Below the pieces are notes generated by a model. That model was not told the origin of the DNA, did not search any database, and worked only from the letters and a program-made list of their open reading frames with translations. A stretch of DNA of 64,000 bases from Rapana venosa (taxonomy: Eukaryota; Mollusca; Gastropoda; Neogastropoda; Muricidae). The DNA is taken from assembly GCA_028751875.1 (NCBI GenBank), contig CM054165.1, positions 23,191,670 through 23,255,669 on the forward strand. The letters are read 5' to 3'. Positions 21,955 through 34,700 of this stretch are shown here, one piece after another. A program made the translations under genes and the position numbers. The first letter of the stretch is position 1. Every line of letters begins with the position of its first letter.

Positions 21955-22298
21955 TTTATTTTATTCTGTTATATTGAGGATAATGGAATAAGCACTTATG
22001 TGCTTTTTTACATCCAGTCCCCGTGTGTGTGTGCGGTTTTGTAAATTTTGTCATCTGTTCCCACCGGCACACAGTGGCCTACTCTTACAAAAAGTGGAAC
22101 AGGGTTTAACATGCGCGCAAGATGTTCTGCGTGCGTTCGCACACGGGGCCTCGGTTTATAGTCTCATCCGAAGGACTTTTGGGGAGAGTGGAGTCTGCAC
22201 TGATGTTAACTCCAGGGGAAAATATCCCCTTGAACGGGAATCGAACCCAGGTCGTCAGATTGCGAGTGCAATGTTCTAACCACTAGGCTATCCCATCA
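21955..22298 (-). mobile_element. SINE-A, full length
   Basis: All modules are present in reverse: tail 1 (ATTGAGGATAATGGAATAAG), core, B box (GGGAATCGAACCCAG) and head (CCACTAGGCTATCCCATC). Confidence 0.92.
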
Positions 22299-22640
22299 AG
22301 TGCTTTTGAAAGACAAACGTGGAATGAGATTTAACATATGTACAAGTTTGTTTCATCCCAAAGTTTCATGCGCAAGATTTGAATTCAGTTTCATCCTGAG
22401 GACTGGAAGTGGGAGGGAGTCTTTGCAAAATTTGTACCAGCACCAAGGAAGTTCTAACTTTCCTGGTGTTGCTGCCATGAGTGGATTCAGACCTGTGACA
22501 CTGCAATAATGTAAAGCACCAAAGAGCTTTCTACTATAATGCCACTCTGTCAGTCAGTTCGCATTGTGGTGGGTGAAAAGGGACTGTTCTTTTACATGGC
22601 CAGAGAATGTGACTGAAGTTACCGCACCTGTTACTGGAGT
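22299..22640. other. Possible unclassified SINE-like remnant
   Basis: 22370-22545 has TTTCATCCTGAGGACTGGAAG and GATTCAGACCTGTGACACTGC, faintly like the reversed element at 20455. Too diverged to classify. Confidence 0.3.
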
Positions 22641-22644
22641 TACC

Positions 22645-22663
22645 ACACAGACACACACACACA

Positions 22664-22697
<34 letters not shown>

Positions 22698-23060
22698 TAC
22701 GTACACACTCGTAAAAACTATATCAAAAGTCTGTCACCAGATCTTCTGTTGTCGTTTTCACACTAAACCATCTGTCACACTGGCTGTGTTGATGTCATAA
22801 ACAAAACATGTATGTAAGTTTTGTTGGCTGTTATTCATGTTCAAGGATTGTGGCTGCTGTTGTTGTATATGATTCTGTAATGAAGTTTTTATTTTCTTCA
22901 TGAAGTCCACCTGTTCTTGGTTCTGTTTCGGAGAGACAAAAAAGTTCAGTTGAGTCTTCATTGAGTGTGTGTGCATGCATGTGTGTGTGTGCGCGCGCGC
23001 TCTGTGTGTGTGTGCGCGCGCGCTCTGTGTGTGTGTGTGTGTGTGCGCATGCTGTGTGTG
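22645..23060. repeat. CA and GT/GC microsatellites
   Basis: (CA)n at 22647-22693 and (GT)n(GC)n at 22967-23064 with two near-identical GTGCGCGCGCGCTCTGTGTG units, an alternating purine-pyrimidine tract. Confidence 0.9.
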
Positions 23061-23227
23061 TGTGAGGTGGCGTTGTGTAAGTGTGAAGCATGTAGCATAC
23101 AACAGTGAACAAATGTCAAAAGACATACTTAACCGAAAGTAAGCAGCATCGTCTCTAAACATAGTTCAAAGGTAGTAGAATATAAATGTTATCTATACAG
23201 GAAAGTGTTATATAAATACATGTTTGT

Positions 23228-23229
23228 TG

Positions 23230-23281
<52 letters not shown>
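23228..23281. repeat. (TA)n microsatellite
   Basis: About 26 TA units. Confidence 0.97.
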
Positions 23282-23282
<1 letters not shown>

Positions 23283-23364
23283 GGATTGGCCAGCCACAAC
23301 CGACGCTGTACCAGAATGAAGACTGAGTGCAACTTCATAGTCTTCCGAGACTGATGGCTGCCAA

Positions 23365-23425
23365 TAATAATAAATAGAATTTACATAGCGCTGTATCTTG
23401 CAAATACAAATCAGAGCGCTAATAA
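23365..23425 (-). repeat. tail-65 dispersed module
   Basis: AATAATAAATAGAATTTACA, TAGCGCTGTATCTTGCAAAT, ACAAATCAGAGCGC. Confidence 0.75.
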
Positions 23426-23739
23426 TAATGTAAGCATATATATATATATAAGAGTAAGGCTCTGATTTTTTAGGCAACACACTGTTGGTTAAATTCTGCC
23501 GTTCAACTAAAACAAAGACTCTCACCTGTTGCTGTTTGCTCTGTGTGTGTGTGGGGGGGAGGAGGTTGTTTGTTTAGTTTTTCTATTGTTTGTTTTTCTT
23601 TTGTTTTTGTTGGCTGGTTTCGTGTTGTTTTGTTGTTGTTTGGGTGGGGGGGGGGGTTGGAGGGCAGTGTCTTGATTTTTTTTTTTCTGTTTTTTTTCCT
23701 TGGATTTTCTTTTTTTCAAAACCTTTTTCATGTTCACAG

Positions 23740-23907
23740 CTCTGTCAAAATGCCTGGACCGTAAGCACGGAGACATCACTAAACAAGACCTGAAGGCAGA
23801 AGAGAACTGGGCCGGCCAGCCATCTTTCTGCATACTGTAGGAAGCCAGGGACAGCTGACTGACCAGCCGTGGCCAGAGACAGCTGACCAGAGACAGGGGT
23901 GGTGAAG
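23740..23907 (+). other. Probable 5' untranslated exon part of the transporter gene
   Basis: A pyrimidine-rich tract ending TTTTTCATGTTCACAG precedes 23740. This would make 23740-23968 one exon with 168 untranslated bases. It holds one upstream ATG at 23750 that stops after four codons. CCAGAGACAGCTGACCAG-type segments repeat within it. The acceptor is predicted from sequence only. Confidence 0.45.
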
Positions 23908-23968
23908 ATGGCGAAGGCTAAAGAACCTTTTCCTATGGACCGGGGCTGGGCCTGGGTCATTGTTTGGG
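23908..23968 (+). CDS. Transporter coding exon 1 (residues 1-21, phase 1 end)
   Basis: Encodes [20 protein letters not shown] and the first base of Gly21. The donor is GTAAGT at 23969. The intron that follows (23969-25996) contains a SINE-A, a SINE-5S and a LINE 3' end. Confidence 0.88.
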
Positions 23969-26900
23969 GTAAGTTCACCTCATGGCCCGGGGGAGGAGGA
24001 TGACCGGGGAGGGGGGTGGGGGGGCTTTGTTTTATTTATCACTGTTGATGTCACAGGGGTGGGGGGGGGGACGGGATAGCCTAGTGGTCAGAACATTGCG
24101 CTCGCAATCTGACAACCCGGGTTTGATTCCCGTTCAAGGGGATATTTTCCCCTGGAGTTAACATCAGTGCAGACTCCACTCTCCCCAAAAGTCTTTCGGA
24201 TGAGACTATAAACTGAGGCCCCGTGTGCAAACGCACGCAGAACTATCTTGCGCACATGTTAAAATCCTGTTCCGCTTTTCATAAGAGTAGGCCATTGTGT
24301 GCCGGTGGGAACAGATGACAATTTACAAAACCGCATACACACGGGGACTGGATGTAAAAAAGCACATAAGTGCTTATTACATTATCCTCGATATAAAAGG
24401 TTTTTTTTTAATCAATAGATAACTAAAATAAAACAGTTTTTATATTCTTCGAAATGTAGACATGGTTCTCTTGATTTTTTTCAAATTTTGGAAAGATTCA
24501 GTCATGGATGTGTTGTTAAAAATCGGGTTTTCTGTCCTACAGTAGTTTTCTTTCTTTCTTTTAACAAATGAAGTAAAGGTGTCCCATCACCTATGTGGTC
24601 ATAGGGGAACAAGGTGTCAGAGACCTCAGCTTTTCCAGGGGCCAGCATATTGAGGGCGGCGCCCATCTCCTCTCCCTCACTGCTTTACCTTCCCTGACCC
24701 TAAAGAGGGCAGGTACCCATTGACAGCTGGATGAACTGGGAGACTGTACTGAAGCCAAGGCGCGCAAATGGTCACTCATCCACTTAGTAACCACACTCAA
24801 TACTGCTTAACCTTGGCTGGGGGAAAGCAAATGCTCCGACCACTGAGGTATCCCGTCCCCAAATGCAGTGGGGTGGTTTAAAACCTGTTTGTTTTGTCCA
24901 TAAACCGCACAGTAGTTGCTAGCAGGATCACATCATGCTGATTGATGGTCAGGTTCCAGCCGTCTGTTTAGATAACAGTATCAGTATCATCAGCACTTCT
25001 GTCAAAGTTGTTTGTCTTAAAACTGATGTTCCCTATTCCTCACACAGAAAACAATCTGCTGGTCAGGAATGGTGCAGTGCGGAGATTTTGTTGGCATACC
25101 TTTTTTCAGTCATTTTTTTTCCCTCAAATGTTGACTCAAAAACCAGCAAGCAGTATACAAAACTTTGAATCTAAACCTGTTTATTTTCAATTTCATCTGG
25201 TTTATTTATTATATGTTTATTCTTGGGGGGGAGGGGGTGGTTTGGGTTTTTTTTGTTTCTTGTAATAATAGAAAGAAGTAAAATTAAAGCGTTTCTTGAT
25301 TTTGCTTTGAAATGAGTAAAGAGCTCTTGCTTTGAAATGTTGGCTTTAAAACCGGCAAGCAGTATCATACAAAACTTTTAATCTGAACTTGTGTATTTTC
25401 ATTTTCATCTGGTTCAAACAAACACACTTTTATTCAGACAAGAAAGACATTGTACACAAATCCATGTGGAGCAGCAACAAGCTGGCAGCTTATCGTGCAC
25501 TCCACCAGCAAACATAGAAACGTGTTATCTGCCGTCAAACCCCATCACCCTGCCGGAGAGTAAACCTTTATGTGCGTGTGTGTGTGAGCATGTATGTATA
25601 CATTTGAACTTGTAAAAAAAAAACACCAAAAAAACACCTATTAATTGTAACTGGCTGCATGTGAATGAGTAGAATGAATGAAAGCGCTTTGATTTGTTTT
25701 GTTGCAAGATATAGCGCTGTATAAATTCCATGTATTATTATTATTCTTATTTGGCAGCTGAAGAAAATCCCAACTTGTCATTGTCACAACAAATCATTCC
25801 TTTTGAAACAAGTTTAATTGATCAATATTATCATTTTTAAACTTGCTGCCTTTACACCTATGAAAACTTTGACAACCTCAAATTTTGCATATTGATATTA
25901 CATTGGTTTTGGTTTTCATGTCAACATACGCTTCTGACAAATATACCCGTGTAGCGTTATCATCATCATTCCTGATTGACTCTCCTCTGCGGGCAGGATG
26001 CTTCATGTGCGTGTTCGTCATGGTGGGAATGACCAAGTCGACGGGAATCTTCCTCAACTATTTCCAGGATTACTTTGAGATCTCTACTTCGCTGGCCTCC
26101 ATGGTGATGGGCGGGTCAGGCATCGTGTACGCCTTCATGTGTAAGTCTTCCTCCGCTGGAACCAACAACGCAACTAAAGACATTTTATCTCTCTCTTCTC
26201 TTCTCTCTCTCTTCTCTTCTCAGTGCATGGGATGCGTAGTGCCAGGTCTTCTCCTGTGCTTGTCACTCTGCAGGAGGTCTGCCTGCTGGCCTCAGCCGAC
26301 ACAGTCCAACTAAAGAGCAGCTCAGTTGTTTTGGGGTTTTTTGTTGTTTGTTGTTGGGTTGGGTTGTTGTTTTTTATTTGGGGGGTACAGGTTACATGCT
26401 GGCTGTGTTTGTGTTTCAGTATCCCGTTGAATGCTGACGTGAATTACACGGTCTTTAATGGGTACGTTTCATTTTCTTCATGCGTATGTTCATGAAGGCA
26501 TTGTCAGGTCTGCACTTGAAGTTGACCCAGGACACGGTGAGAATCCCCACCCTTAATTCACCAGACACCACTGCTGAGATTCGAACCTCGCCTTCTGGAC
26601 CCACAGAACTGAAGTCAAATGGCTTTAACCACTGGGCCATAAAGGCACAGCGGCGGCATTCCCACATTCTATGTGGTCGTAGGGGAGTGAGGCATCAGAG
26701 ACCTCAGCTTCTCTAGGGGCCAGCATATTGAGGGCGGCACCCATCTCCTCTCCCTCGCTGCTTTACCTTCCCTGACCCTTAAGAGGGCAGGTACCCATGT
26801 ACAGCTGGGTGAACTGGGGGATTGTACTGAAGCCAAGGCGCACAAACGGTCACCCATCCACATGGTATTCACGCTTGATGCTGCTTAACCTTGGCTTGGG

Positions 26901-29900
26901 GAAAGCGAGTGCTCTGACCACTGAGCTATCCCGTCCCCCTAACTTGGCCATAGTGTCCATCATGAAGACAATTTTAGTGGTCCTCTTGTGACAAAAGATT
27001 GCTGTTTTTTTCCTAGAAGGAAAGGAAGGGGGTGTATTTTATCTTTGTGTGTTATGAAAAGATGTAGGGGTTTGTCTATCAAAGAAATTGTCATGCATGT
27101 TTATGGTGGGGGGGGGGGGGGGGGGGTCTTTTTTTTTTTGGTTATGAAAGCAGGGATGTGTTTTTTTGTACAAACCAGAATGAGGAGTTTTTGTTGTTTT
27201 TTAAAATATGGTTTTTGCTTATTGGTTTTCACCACACAAACAGTGAAGTTGGTGGTGATTGTTTTTTTGTTTGGGGGTGTGTTTTGGTGGGGGGGGGGGG
27301 GGTTTGGGGGTTGCCTCTTTGCACTGTTCCTGGTTGTGCTTGGAAAAGGAGGAGTTAAGTTGGTTTAACATTTTTTTTGTAAATTAAAAGTTGCTTCTTC
27401 TTTTTTTTTCTAATTTTGAGATCAGATTTCAGTTTCTTCCTGTCAGCAACTACGATGTGATAGAATCACATGGTTTAAAAAAAAAAAATTGTTATGTTTA
27501 AATCACAAGTTTCCTGACATTGTCAGTGACAAAAAATAAGTGTCATTTGAACAAGGTGGAGTCCAAAGTGTCGCTCTCACAAGCCATCATCTCCATTTCC
27601 ATCTCTCCCCCACTCCCTCATATATATTTGTCCATTATGATCAACGATGACCTCCAAAACAGCAGAAGAGGCAGCTGCTAGTTCAGAAATTGGGCAGAAA
27701 TTTGATCATAGTGCCTTGCCCACAGTACATCCCCACTCTCTCGGCCAAGAGGGCATAAGGACAGTCAGTGTTGGAGATGCTCTCCAAAGGCCAGGTAGCC
27801 CCAAGGGCTGCAGCACGATATAAGGACTGTGCAACTCAAGCCCACTCCTTCATAAGGTAGAATCATTCCCACCTGGGCAGCAGGACGGCCTAGTGGTTAG
27901 AGCCTTGCGCTCGTGGTCTGACAGCCCGGGATCAAGCCACCGTGGAGGTGCCCGTTTTAGGGAACTTTCCCCTGGAGTTAACATCAGTACTGACTCCACT
28001 CTTTTCCCCAAAAGTCCTTTGGATGAGACTATAAACCGAGGCCCCGTGTGCGAACGCATGCAGAACATCTTGTTAAAGGTCTGTTCCACCTTTCAGAAGA
28101 GTGGGCCATTTTGTGCTGGTAGGAACGGATGACAAAAGTTCTTTAAAACATGCACCCAGAGCTTGTTTTTATACCCCAGCGGAAGTTGGAATGCAGCTAC
28201 CTTAATGGTGGGTAAAAGCGGTTGCATGCACAAAATCTCACCATTGGTGAATCTCGGAGCTCTGACCGAAAAAATGCCCACCAAGTGTGTCATCTCTATT
28301 GCTTTTTTTTTCCACTCATAATGTAATCACTGTTCATAGAATTGTCCGACTTTCAATCTGTTTTCTGTATTTAGTAGCCTTTTTATTGCAGATTAATAGC
28401 ATATTAACAACTAAAAATTTTCCGGTGCAATGCGACTGGTATCTCATACAGAGATCACATCACTAATGAGGCAGTGAAGGCCAGAATTTAAAATGCCATC
28501 GGACCATATAAAGAGCTCCTGACTTGAGTGAAAAGACGTAAACTAAAGTGGTTCAGGCACATCACACCAACATCTGGACTGGCCAAGACTGTCCTGCAAG
28601 GAACAGTACAAGGAGGGAGAGGAAGAAGAGGCAGACAGAGAAAACGATGGGAAAACAACATCAGAGAGTGGACTGGTAGCCTTGAGTGGAACAAATTTGC
28701 TACGGAAAGCAGAGGACGGCAGGGAGTGGAGGAAGCTGGTTTCAGAATCTTCATCAGTGCCCCCATGGTCCAAGGGACTGCAGGATAGGTGACGCGGTGA
28801 GGTATGCGACTCCTTGTGTGGTGGAGGGTCACCAATAGAATGATGATGCCCATGATGCAGACATGTCATACAAACATACCATGCCATACAAGTGATCCTC
28901 TGTGACACTGTCCTCCTGTCCTGTGACACCTTGTCCTTAAGAATACCTAGATTCAACCAGTCCACCGTTGGCCGTCGCTCTTTCTCTGTTTCTGGTCCAT
29001 CGATCTGGAATGACCTCCCTCTCTCCCTTCGTAAAAAGCCTTCTTATGACGCTTTTAAATCCGGCCTCAAGACACATTTATTTCAAACCCAAGATTCTCC
29101 TCTCTTGTCCCTGCCCTCAACAGCCAAAACCCCATCACCCTGCCAAGTATACAACCTTTATGTGTGGGTGGGGGTGCGTGCGTGTGCGTATACATTTAGG
29201 TAAAGGTAAAGGAGTCCCATAACCTATAAAGTCGTAGGGGAGCGAGGCGTCAGAGACCTCACTTCTCTAGGGCCAGCATATTGAGGGCGGCGCCCATCTC
29301 CTCTCCCTCACTGCTTTACCTTCCCTGACCCTAAAGAGGGCAGGTACCCATTTACAGCTGGGTGAACTGGGGGAACTGTACTGAAGCCAAGGCACGCAAA
29401 CGGTTACCCATCCAACTGGTAACCACGCTCGACGCTGCTTAACTTGGCTGGGGGAAAGCGAGTGCTCCGACCACTGAGCTATCCCGTCTCCCGTGTATAC
29501 ATTTGAATTTGTTAAAAACAAAACAAACAACCGACTATTAATTGTAACTGGCTGCATGTGAGTGAGTAGGATGGATGAAAGCGCTTTGGTTGTGTTGGGT
29601 TTTTTTTGCAAGATAAAGCGCTGTATAAATTCCATGTATTATTATGATGATGATTCTGGCTTGTGTTTTCCAGCGCCGATGTGCATCATGCTGGCTCAGC
29701 TGTTCTCCATACGGCAGGTGGTGATGGCTGGGGGCGTGATCGGCTGCATCGGCTTTGCCCTCAGCAGCTTTCTGTTCAGTGTGGAGTACATCATTGTCTG
29801 CTTCGGCTTTTTTTTCGGTCAGTGGGTTACTTGGGTGTGGGTGTGGTGTGCAGATAGTGTGTGTGTGTGTTAGTTTGTGTGTGTGTAGTGTGTGTAGTTG

Positions 29901-31709
29901 TGGGGTGTTGGGGGTTTGTGTGTGTGTGTGTTAGTTTGTGTGTGTGTGTGTAGTTTGTGTGTGTGTGTGTTAGTTTGTGTGTGTGTGTGTAGTTTGTGTG
30001 TGTGTGTAGTTTGTGTATAGCGTGTATGTGTGTAGTTTGTGTGTGTGTAGTTTGTTTATTTTTATTTATTTATTCTTTTATATCGAGGATAATGGAATTG
30101 TGTGTGTGTGTAGTTTATGTGTGTGTAGTTTGTTTATTTTTATTTATTTATTTATTCTTTTATATCAAGGATAATGGAATAAGCACTCGTGTGCTTTTTT
30201 TACATCCAGTTCCCGTGTGTATACGTTTTTTAAAATTTTGTCATCCGTTCCCACCGGCACACAATGGCCTACTCTTTTGAAAAGCAGAACAAGGTTTAAC
30301 GTGTGCGCAAGATGTTCTGCGTGCATTCACACACAGAACCTCGGTTTATAGTCTCATCCAAAGGACTTCTGGAGAGAGTGGATTCTGCACTGAGGTTAAC
30401 TCCAGGGGAAAAAATCCCCTTGAACAGGATTCGAACCTGTGTTGTCAGATTGCGAGTACAATGTTCTAACCACCAGGCTATCCCATCCATTGAGTATGTG
30501 GCCAGATATTTTTTAAATTTTATGTATTCTTTTATATCGAGGATAATGGAATAAGCACTCATGTGCTTTTTTTACATCCAGTCCCCATGTATATGGGGTT
30601 TTGTAAATTTTGTCATCTGTTTCCACCGGCATACAATGGCCTACTCTTCCAAAAAGCGGAACAGGATTTAACGAGTGCGCAAGATGTTCTGCATGCGTTC
30701 AAACACGGGGCCTCGGTTTATAGTCTCATCACAGAGTGAACAGACGTAAAATCAAAAGACACCAACAACCCACACACAGAACAAACGCACATAGAGTATT
30801 CATAGAATAGTGCGTAAGCCCTGTGTGCATTCACATGCACACACACACAGACACACACACACACACACACACACCAGAGCATACTTTTTGTTCACTTCAG
30901 AGCGTGCCTCTCACGCATTAGGTCACAACTACCAAGTCAATGCCCTGCGCTTTGCCTGTCTTCCCCAGGGTTGGGCAATGCCACGGTGTACGGCAATTGC
31001 CTGGTCATCCTGGGGCTGTATTTTCATAAGAAGCGTTCGTTAGCCAACGGGCTGGCTCTGTGTGGATCGTCCCTTGGTCAGTTTGCCTTACCTCCCCTCA
31101 TCGAGCTGCTCCTGGAAGCGTTTGGACTCAGCGGCTGCCTGCTTGTGGTATGAGTTTCTTTTGTCATCGTTGTTTCTGGGTGGATGTGTGGGGTTTTCTC
31201 TGTGTGTGGGGAGGGGGTGTGGAGGGGGGGGAGGTTGGGTGCAACAATGTGTGTGTGTCTCTCTCTTTGTGATTTTTTTTTTTTTTTTTTTTTTTTTACA
31301 GATTCAGAATATTTTATTGCCATTTATTAAGTCATGTAGACTTATTTGACACAACGACAAAACAAACATGTTATAATTATCTATTTAGCTCAAAATGAAG
31401 AGAGGGTGGGGTTTTGTTGTTGGGGGGGGGGGGGGGTGGCATAGCACATTGTGTGTGTGTAAGAGAGAGAGAAACTCTGTTACTGTCTTTTATTTTGAGG
31501 ATAATGGAATAAGCACTCATGTGCTTTTTTACATCTAGTCCCCGTGTGTCTGCAGTTTTGTCATCCGTTCCCACTGGCACACAATGGGCTACTCTTCTGA
31601 AAAGCGGAACAGGTTTTAATGTGTGCGCAAGATGTTCTGAATGCGTTCGCACATGGGACCTTGGTTTATAGTCTCAGCCAAAGGACTTTTAGGGGGGAGT
31701 GGAGTCAGC

Positions 31710-31794
<85 letters not shown>

Positions 31795-34700
31795 GAGAGT
31801 TGAGTGTAACTCGTTGCTGTCTTCTGGTGGTATGGCATTTTCAAAAATCATTTCTAGGTGGAAAAAATTGTTTTGTGTGTGACAAATGCTATTTTTCTGT
31901 GTGTGTGTGTGCGTGCGTGTGTGTGAGAGAGAGACAGAGAGATACAGAGAGAGAGTAACCATTGTGATCCTTAGGAGTTCATCAGTAAGCTTATTAAAGG
32001 GTTGTGTGATTTTTTATCATTCTGCCTATACAATAACAAACAAACAAAAGAAGAAAAGAGCAAATCAAAGCCAAACACACGGGGGTACGGGATAGCCTAG
32101 TGGTCAATATGCTGGCCCCTGGAGAAGCCAAGGTCTCTGATGCCTCGCTCCTCTACGACCACATTTTTTTTTTTTATTTATTCTTTTATATTGAGGATAA
32201 TGGAATAAGCACTCATGTGCTATTTTACATCCAGTCCCCGTGTGTATGCGGTTTTGTCAATTTTGTCATCTGTTTCCACCGGCACACAATGGCCTACTCT
32301 TCCGAAAAGCAGAACAGGATTTAACGTGTGCGCAAGATGTTCTGCATGCGTTCGAACACGGGGCCTCAGTTTATAGTCTCATCCATAGGTTATGGGACAC
32401 CTTTACCTGAACTAAGGTTTTACACCACAACACTCGGCGCTTAGCTTACATCCAAAACTGACATCGCTTTTGGCCAGGCCCAAGATTGGTGAATACAAAG
32501 ACTCTGTTGTGATTAGATAACGCTCCTGCTGTTCGTTTGATGATAAAACCAGATCATGCTCCCAAGAGAAAAAGAACGTGTTAAAAAAAAAATGAATGTG
32601 AACCCTCGGGCGTTTCAGATAGGAGCAATCTACCTTCACATCACGGTGGGAGGCTGTCTGTTCCGGCCTGTGGATTCTTGGGCCAAAGGCGGAAAGTCAT
32701 CCCAGGTGAGGAAGACCTTGCTGCGGAAGAAGGCAGAGGAGAACGGCCAGCTGTCCCACACACTGACCAACAACAAAGTCATCTCGCAGGATCCTTCGCA
32801 AGAAGACGACACCCTCTCCTCCCACAGACCTGCTAGCAGCGCGAGCTGTGATGAGGTCGTGCCCACAGAAAACGGCATAAACAAGGACTGTGACAGCCCT
32901 CAAACGCCTCTAATCTCCTCTCCAGCGGAATCTTTCCCCATGGTCAGAAACTGTGTTGTGCAGGGAGAAGAAGGAGTAGGAGGTTCTAACCCTAGCATTC
33001 AAAGACCTCACACCACTGCAGAAGTGGGCTGTGATGGGGAAGCTTCTGCAGACCCAGAATCTGTTCGTTTGGCTAGAGAGAGCAGCAGCAGCACTGCAGA
33101 CGACCACGAGATTGTGTCGGAGAAAGTGCTGGGCTACCGCTCCCACTACGCCAGCACTGGCAGTCTGTGCATCCAGCCGCTGTATGGCTCCACCATCCTG
33201 ATCGAACGAGTGCAGGGCCTTGAAAAGGAGGAGGAGGAGGAGGAAGACAAGAAAGACGCGGGGAAGCTGTTCCACAAAATGATCGCCATGTTCGACTTCT
33301 CCGTCATGAAGAGTTACGTGGCAGTCATGATCACAGTGGTCAACTTTCTGGCGTTCTTCGGCTACTTCAACTTTGTGCTGTTCCTGCCGGCCACGCTGGT
33401 GTTCAGAGGCATCGACAAGTACGACAAGGCCATCCTGGTCTCCGTCACCGGCGTGGGAGACCTGCTGGGGCGTTTGACCATGGCCTTGGTGGGGGACCGG
33501 GAGTTCATGTCTCGCTACAAGATGCAGGCGCTGGGGCTACTGGCCGTGGGCTTGACCATCGGCATGTTGATATGGGTGGAGTCGTACTGGTGGATGCTGG
33601 TGCTGTGTGGCCTGTACGGGTACTTCGGGGGCATCCACGTCAGCTTGACGGCAGTGGTCATCATCGACTTTGTGGGGGTGCGACACTTGCCGCGCCTCCT
33701 CTCCGTCGTCATGCTGATCCAGGGCGTCGGGGTGTCCATCGGTCAGCCCATGCTGGGTACGTTCATTGTTTTGTTGCTTGTTATTTATTCTTTTATATTG
33801 AGGATAATGGATAATGTGCTTTTTTTTTTACATTCAGTCCTCGTGTGTATGCGGTTCTGTAAACTCGTCATCTTTTCCCGCCGGCACACAGTGGCCAACT
33901 CTTTTGAAAAGGGGAATAGGATTTAATGTGTGCGCAAGATGTTCTGCGTGCATTCGCACACGGGGCCAAGGTTTATAGTCTCATTCAAAGGACTTTTTGG
34001 GGAGAGTAGATTCTGCACCGATGTTAACTCCAGGGGAAAATGTCCCCTTGAACAGGATTTGAACCCTTGTTGTCAGATTGCGAGCGCAGTGTTCTAACCA
34101 CTAGGCTATCCCGTCCCCCTATTATGCTGTCTCGTCCCCCTTAGTTCACAGCAGAAATTTTGCTACCTTGTGGCTGTAACCTGTAGTGTGTATGTTACTT
34201 TAGTGCTTGTGGTTGTAACCTGTAGTGTTTATGTTACGTTAGTGGTTGTAACCTGTAATGTGTATATCACAAATGCTTGTGGCTGTGATGTGTATGTTAC
34301 AAATGCTTGTGGCTGTAGTGTGTATGTTACAAATGCTTGTGGCTGTAGTGTGTATGTTACAAATGCTTGTGGCTGTAGTGTGTATGTTACAAATGCTTGT
34401 GGCTGTAGTGTGTATGTTACAAATGCTTGTGGCTGTAGTGTGAATGTTACAAATGCTTGTGGCTGTAGTGTGAATGTTACAAATGCTTGTGGCTGTAGTG
34501 TGTATGTTACAAATGCTTGTGGCTGTAGTGTGTATGTTACAAATGCTTGTGGCTGTTACAAATGCTTGTGGCTGTAGTGTGTATGTTACAAATGCTTGTG
34601 GCTGTAATGTAAATGTTACAAATGTATGTTACAAATGCTTGTGGCTGTAATGTGTATGTTACAAATGCTTGTGGTTGTAGTGTGTATGTTACAAATGCTT

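Noticed and set aside
21687..21977. A recurring frame containing [22 protein letters not shown]
   Set aside because: Translation of SINE-5S, not a protein family.
21998..22279. A recurring frame ([22 protein letters not shown]) seen at many sites
   Set aside because: It is the reversed SINE-A tail and core read by chance. It recurs because the SINE recurs, and it is broken differently in each copy.
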